Source: Trypanosoma brucei gambiense DAL972 (lineage: Eukaryota; Euglenozoa; Kinetoplastea; Trypanosomatida; Trypanosomatidae). Taken from it: a stretch of DNA of 64,000 nucleotides. A program made the translations under genes and the position numbers. The stretch spans positions 558,001-622,000 of the forward strand of contig NC_026743.1 of assembly GCF_000210295.1 (NCBI RefSeq), in the 5' to 3' direction. Shown piece after piece: positions 60,273 to 64,000 of the stretch; position 1 is the stretch's first letter; each line of letters opens with the position of its first letter. The notes beneath the pieces were generated by a model. It did no database searches and was not told where the DNA came from. It saw nothing but the letters and a program-made list of their open reading frames with translations.

Positions 60273-62708
60273 ATGCGGATCGCAACGAGTCCTACAAGAA
60301 GAGGGGAAAATAGCTCGGTTCTGCCGTTGCTGAGGCGCTTCAGTTGGGGCAATGGTATGTGTTCTCCGTACTACACAGAACACAGGCGGCAGTCGACTCT
60401 TACCTCTTCCGCGTTGTCATCGCCAGCAAATCACAACCAACAAGTTGTGTACAGGAGTATCCGAGATTGCAGAGAGCGCGCTTTCCACTTGATTCAGGAG
60501 CTCGTTAGTTCCCCTATTCCCGGTTGTGGTTTGTCTTACTCAACCAACGGTGGTTTCGGAGGTCCATCTTTGACCGCGAATGCTGTCAGTGGCGTGGCTT
60601 CCCTTCTTGAGTTGTACGACAAGGCCTACTACTTTCTACATCTCCTTCACAGGACTATTCTTGTGCCGCGCAACGTGGTAAGAGACACAGATGATTTTAC
60701 AGAGTTTCTGTTGCGCTGCTTTCGACGTCCCAGTGATTCTTTGTTAAAGGGTGATGCGGAGCTGCAACTGAGCGATGCTGCCATTGTTGATGGTTTTGTG
60801 GAATGGATGGAGACGTCACTCATGTCGGCTGGCCAGTTCGTGTCATTTGTTGAAGTGCTGCAGCTCGTTGGATCATATGTACGGTACCACAAGGGGGTGC
60901 GGTGGGGCGCAAGGCCTTCGGAGGAGGAATGGTACCGCTGCGGCTACCGACTGCATCCGTGGCACGACACCTACTGCCCATCCTCACGGGCGGAGCAAAT
61001 GCCTTATGTGCACTTGCTGCAGTGGCTGATGCGAGCAAAGCCGACGAAGTTGGAAGAGAAGATAGATAATAAGGAAGGTGCTCATGGTGCATCTTCGCTA
61101 TTTTCAACAGCTGCGAAGGAGAGTGCAATGCGGGCGTGGTATGCCACTGAGGAGTTCTCACCGCCTTCGTGGCATACGGTTGTTGGTAATAGTAATCGAC
61201 TTGGCTTTACAGCCCTTGACTGCGGTTGTCATAGTGGCTACATGACAGAACTTCTTCTGAAGGCTGGTGGGCAGGAGGTGCTTGGTGTTGATGTGTCGCC
61301 TCATCATCTAGGGAATGCAGAGGCAACTTTAAGTGAGCACTTGAGAGAGCGACGAAGCTCCTCGTATTCAAGAAAAACGGTTCAGTTCGTTCGCTGTGAC
61401 ATCCTTCCGGATCTACCTGATGAGGCAAGGCAAACGAAGACATCTCCTCTAGGCCCAGAAGGAAGCACAAACTCTGCTGCTGCTGAGAACCGGCGTCGGC
61501 TGGCACGGTGCCACCACATGCCGAGTGATTCGGATGGATTAAAAACGGAAACGGAGGTAACGGGTCCCTTTGACTTACTCTTGTTTCACCCACCTCTGCC
61601 ACTGTTGTTTCCCACGTGGCCCCTGTTTCACGATTTGTACGAATCTGTAGACCAGCTTGCATGTGATGCCGGCCGTCGGCATCCTCATTGCCGTTTATCT
61701 GTACTCAATGAATTTTTGCAAAGATTATTGGGCTCGTCAAATGGCGAAGAAAATAATAGCGAGCGTCGGCGAAATGGGCATCAACAATTGAAGCACCAAC
61801 GAAGACTTGTAGCACCACTTATTAAAGACAATGGCTACGTGGCTTTTATACTCCCACGTAATTTTGACACAAGAGCTATTCTTCAACGCATGTCCACTTC
61901 TTCGGCGGGGAAGAATTGCACAAGTTGTGGATCAGATGGTTTGGCACCTCTTGTGCCTCTGAGTGATGTTGTGACAATGACTCTTGAGGGATCTTATACA
62001 CTGGTGTTGAAACGGTCTCATTCATTGTCTTCGCTTCTGAATCGCATGGATTATATACAAAAGAGTATCTCCGCTTTCATCAGAGCATTTGTTTCTCCAC
62101 AGCACCGTTCGCGTGTGGAGCAGGAGGTGAGGGACTTCTACAGCAATCACCAAGCAATAGACCTTATTGTTATGCGTAAGATAGCAAGACAGAAGACAAA
62201 TGAAGATAATAATAATAAGGATTGCAGTGTACGTGCAGTACTGCAAAAAGTTTCAGAGCCGATTGCGTATGAGGACAGTTTTGAGTACGAGGAGTATATT
62301 CCCGCCGGTGGTTCTCCGTTGGCACACCACTGGACTGAAATGACACCATCTTTCTCATATCTGGAAGATGAATTCTTTGGGTGTGCTGACAGCGTTGGCA
62401 CAAATGGACCCCCAAATGGAGCGAGTTTTTTAGCTTTTGGTCACCCGCTAGTTCCTGTGACGAGGCAACTTGTTGGAGTTGATCGCTTTGGTGCTGGGGG
62501 GAGAGATGCAACTCAGGGAGAGTCGGGAAATTTTGACAAAATGTTTGCAAAAGAAATGAGAAGAAGAGGTGGTCGGATGCGTAAGATGGCACTGACGCCA
62601 CTCGAGAAACAGGAGTGGTACATTGATGAGAAGCTTGTGAAATCAGAGGCGGCGAAGGTTGACCTTATGAACGAACTTTCACGATTTGAATTGAAAGACT
62701 TTGACTGA
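60273..62708 (+). CDS. Methyltransferase-like protein, possibly mitochondrial
   Basis: The start is ATG 60273, giving 811 residues; 38 upstream codons translate the splice-site pyrimidine tract and are excluded. The N-terminus (MRIATSPTRRGENSSVLPLL) is Arg/Ser-rich and lacks acidic residues at first, like a mitochondrial presequence. A Rossmann SAM-binding motif lies at about residue 315 (ALDCGCHSGYMTELLLKAGG, then VLGVDVSPHHL), and FDLLLFHPPLPLLFPTW is in the place of a catalytic motif, followed by long insertions and a charged C-terminus. It might resemble FtsJ/TlyA-like rRNA methyltransferases or mitoribosome assembly factors; that is inference. Target unknown. Confidence 0.8.
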   Translation: MRIATSPTRRGENSSVLPLLRRFSWGNGMCSPYYTEHRRQSTLTSSALSSPANHNQQVVYRSIRDCRERAFHLIQELVSSPIPGCGLSYSTNGGFGGPSLTANAVSGVASLLELYDKAYYFLHLLHRTILVPRNVVRDTDDFTEFLLRCFRRPSDSLLKGDAELQLSDAAIVDGFVEWMETSLMSAGQFVSFVEVLQLVGSYVRYHKGVRWGARPSEEEWYRCGYRLHPWHDTYCPSSRAEQMPYVHLLQWLMRAKPTKLEEKIDNKEGAHGASSLFSTAAKESAMRAWYATEEFSPPSWHTVVGNSNRLGFTALDCGCHSGYMTELLLKAGGQEVLGVDVSPHHLGNAEATLSEHLRERRSSSYSRKTVQFVRCDILPDLPDEARQTKTSPLGPEGSTNSAAAENRRRLARCHHMPSDSDGLKTETEVTGPFDLLLFHPPLPLLFPTWPLFHDLYESVDQLACDAGRRHPHCRLSVLNEFLQRLLGSSNGEENNSERRRNGHQQLKHQRRLVAPLIKDNGYVAFILPRNFDTRAILQRMSTSSAGKNCTSCGSDGLAPLVPLSDVVTMTLEGSYTLVLKRSHSLSSLLNRMDYIQKSISAFIRAFVSPQHRSRVEQEVRDFYSNHQAIDLIVMRKIARQKTNEDNNNKDCSVRAVLQKVSEPIAYEDSFEYEEYIPAGGSPLAHHWTEMTPSFSYLEDEFFGCADSVGTNGPPNGASFLAFGHPLVPVTRQLVGVDRFGAGGRDATQGESGNFDKMFAKEMRRRGGRMRKMALTPLEKQEWYIDEKLVKSEAAKVDLMNELSRFELKDFD

Positions 62709-63091
62709 ATCGGTGTGGCGGCCTTCGGTCCTTCGCTTTTTTTGGTTTGATGAGGGGGGAGGTGGCCTCATGTTGCCAAAGTATTTGACCTCACTGACGC
62801 TTCTTGCTGAAAACTATTGGCCGTACATTGAGTGAAATCGCTGCAGCATTGCACTCACTCCAGCAAGTAAGGTTTACCCGTGCGGAAGATGTACGGAATG
62901 CTTTACTGTTTCTGTTTTAACCTATGCCCACACCCGCATGCGCATCATCTTGACATGCTTAGTATTTACACCTTGTTACGTGTCTCACGAAGTAGAATTC
63001 GACGGCACTTCGGGTATTGTGAATAAATGTTTTCTTGGTGCGTATTTATGTGCCTCTAACCCTTTCCTAACTTTGGTAGAAACGCAACGTT
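62709..63091. other. Intergenic DNA
   Basis: Short gap with a pyrimidine-rich segment (about 63050-63075) and an AG at 63078-63079, a candidate acceptor for the last gene. That AG is part of an in-frame TAG stop. Confidence 0.5.
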
Positions 63092-64000
63092 ATGGTCGGT
63101 GGGGAGGTCGAACTAACTGTTCAGCCGCAACGGTCACTGAACCTCGTTTCCGCTGGTTCAGCGCATAAAAGAGGTTCTGTATGTTTGAGTGTCCTACAAC
63201 GCGTACAAACCATGTGTGTAAGTGATAAAACTGGGGATGTGATGAACGGTGGAGTGGCGACAGAGAATGACAGAGTCGGCGGTTACGAGGTCCTTTGGTC
63301 TGCGCACCGTTTAGGAAAAAGTTTGCTCCTAATGGATCGTGGGTGCAATGATGTTTACCCCATGATGGAAGCCGATAGGGCCGAGTTGAAGGCGATTATC
63401 GATATGTGGCAGTCTGAAGCTGTGGAGCTGTTACCGAGCAGGCAAACTCAATGGAAAATGGCGGCGCCGAATTTACGCGAAGAACTTCTTGCAGTAGTGC
63501 GATTGTTGGTGTCTTCAGCTTCAGGACAGTGCCATTGGTTGAGTTTACCACTCATGCCGATTCCGAATGCTGTGTGTCCCTCTGACTGTACCCTCAACAC
63601 ACGGTCGTATGGCGCTTGTCCCTTGACGCAAAGGGAAGCATGGCCAGCAGCGTGCTTGCATTTCGCTGGGGTTCTCATGTTGTGCGGTCTTCGCTCATAT
63701 CGAGATGCAGAGGAGCTTCTTTCTACTTCTTTCTCTTCCCTTGGTGGTACGTTACAGCGTTTTGTTGTACAGAGCCTCCAAGAAGAGTTTGCGATTATGC
63801 GGCGGGAGGTTATGGAACTATGCGTAAGCTGTCGAAGGTCAAATGAATCTGAACCTGAACTCACGACCCTAAATACGGGCAAGGGAGGTAGTATCCCTTC
63901 AAGCAGAGGATTTTATTACTATGCACGAACGGTGCCTGCCCGTTGTGCAGGGGGTGTTAAACCCTACGCCTCAGCTACCTCGTGCGATAAAACATCTCCG
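63092..64000 (+). CDS. Hypothetical protein, 3' end beyond the window
   Basis: From ATG 63092 the frame stays open for 303 codons to the last base of the window; an in-frame TAG at 63077-63079 lies just upstream and its AG could be the splice acceptor. An inner ATG at 63212 is an alternative start. The visible part is mostly helical with several cysteines (for example PSDCTLNTRSYGACP), no signal peptide and no domain I recognise. It continues the plus-strand block. Coding status is supported by frame length and the position after an acceptor-like AG. Confidence 0.7.
   Translation, partial: MVGGEVELTVQPQRSLNLVSAGSAHKRGSVCLSVLQRVQTMCVSDKTGDVMNGGVATENDRVGGYEVLWSAHRLGKSLLLMDRGCNDVYPMMEADRAELKAIIDMWQSEAVELLPSRQTQWKMAAPNLREELLAVVRLLVSSASGQCHWLSLPLMPIPNAVCPSDCTLNTRSYGACPLTQREAWPAACLHFAGVLMLCGLRSYRDAEELLSTSFSSLGGTLQRFVVQSLQEEFAIMRREVMELCVSCRRSNESEPELTTLNTGKGGSIPSSRGFYYYARTVPARCAGGVKPYASATSCDKTSP

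Overview
The window is nuclear DNA of an African trypanosome of the Trypanosoma brucei group. The evidence is: intron-free genes in long co-directional blocks; pyrimidine tracts followed by AG (spliced-leader acceptor sites) upstream of many start codons; homopolymer- and microsatellite-rich intergenic DNA; a retroposon piece with the ingi-type 5' signature and a GDVEENPGP 2A motif; and recognisable genes for GP63, a GRESAG4-type adenylate cyclase, metacaspase MCA4 and glucose-6-phosphate dehydrogenase. From memory, the order metacaspase 4 / G6PDH / PrimPol-like / adenylate kinases / malate dehydrogenases / alpha-mannosidase fits chromosome 10 of T. brucei. No search was run.

Layout. (1) 1-5213, plus strand: the end of a ciliary TPR protein resembling CFAP70, then a CK1-family kinase. 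(2) 5214-11171: convergent strand-switch region, expected to be a transcription termination zone. It holds a 422-bp 5' piece of an ingi-type retroposon with a 12-bp target-site duplication, a 74-bp inverted repeat around it, and one possible 87-codon gene. (3) 11172-22254, minus strand: GP63-like surface protease, receptor-type adenylate cyclase, metacaspase 4. (4) 22255-28681: divergent strand-switch region, expected to be a transcription start zone. Its plus strand changes from A/C-rich to G/T-rich near 25.2 kb. (5) 28682-64000, plus strand: fifteen genes. In order they are a J-domain protein with a CLPTM1-like membrane half, CLPTM1, a large membrane protein, G6PDH, a type I membrane protein, a CSN1-like PCI protein, a PrimPol-like protein, adenylate kinase, a degenerate adenylate kinase, a degenerate malate dehydrogenase, mitochondrial malate dehydrogenase, lysosomal-type alpha-mannosidase, a NOL12/Rrp17-like protein, a methyltransferase-like protein, and an unrecognised gene cut by the window end.

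How the genes relate. In trypanosomes a block is transcribed as one precursor and cut by trans-splicing and polyadenylation, so neighbours need not share a function. Two patterns still stand out. First, the J-domain protein and the next gene, CLPTM1, share the same C-terminal membrane signature, so one is probably a diverged, J-domain-bearing relative of the other. Second, several genes look like pseudoenzymes: MCA4 has Ser for the catalytic Cys, and the adjacent adenylate-kinase and malate-dehydrogenase pairs each hold one copy with intact key residues and one copy that has lost them.
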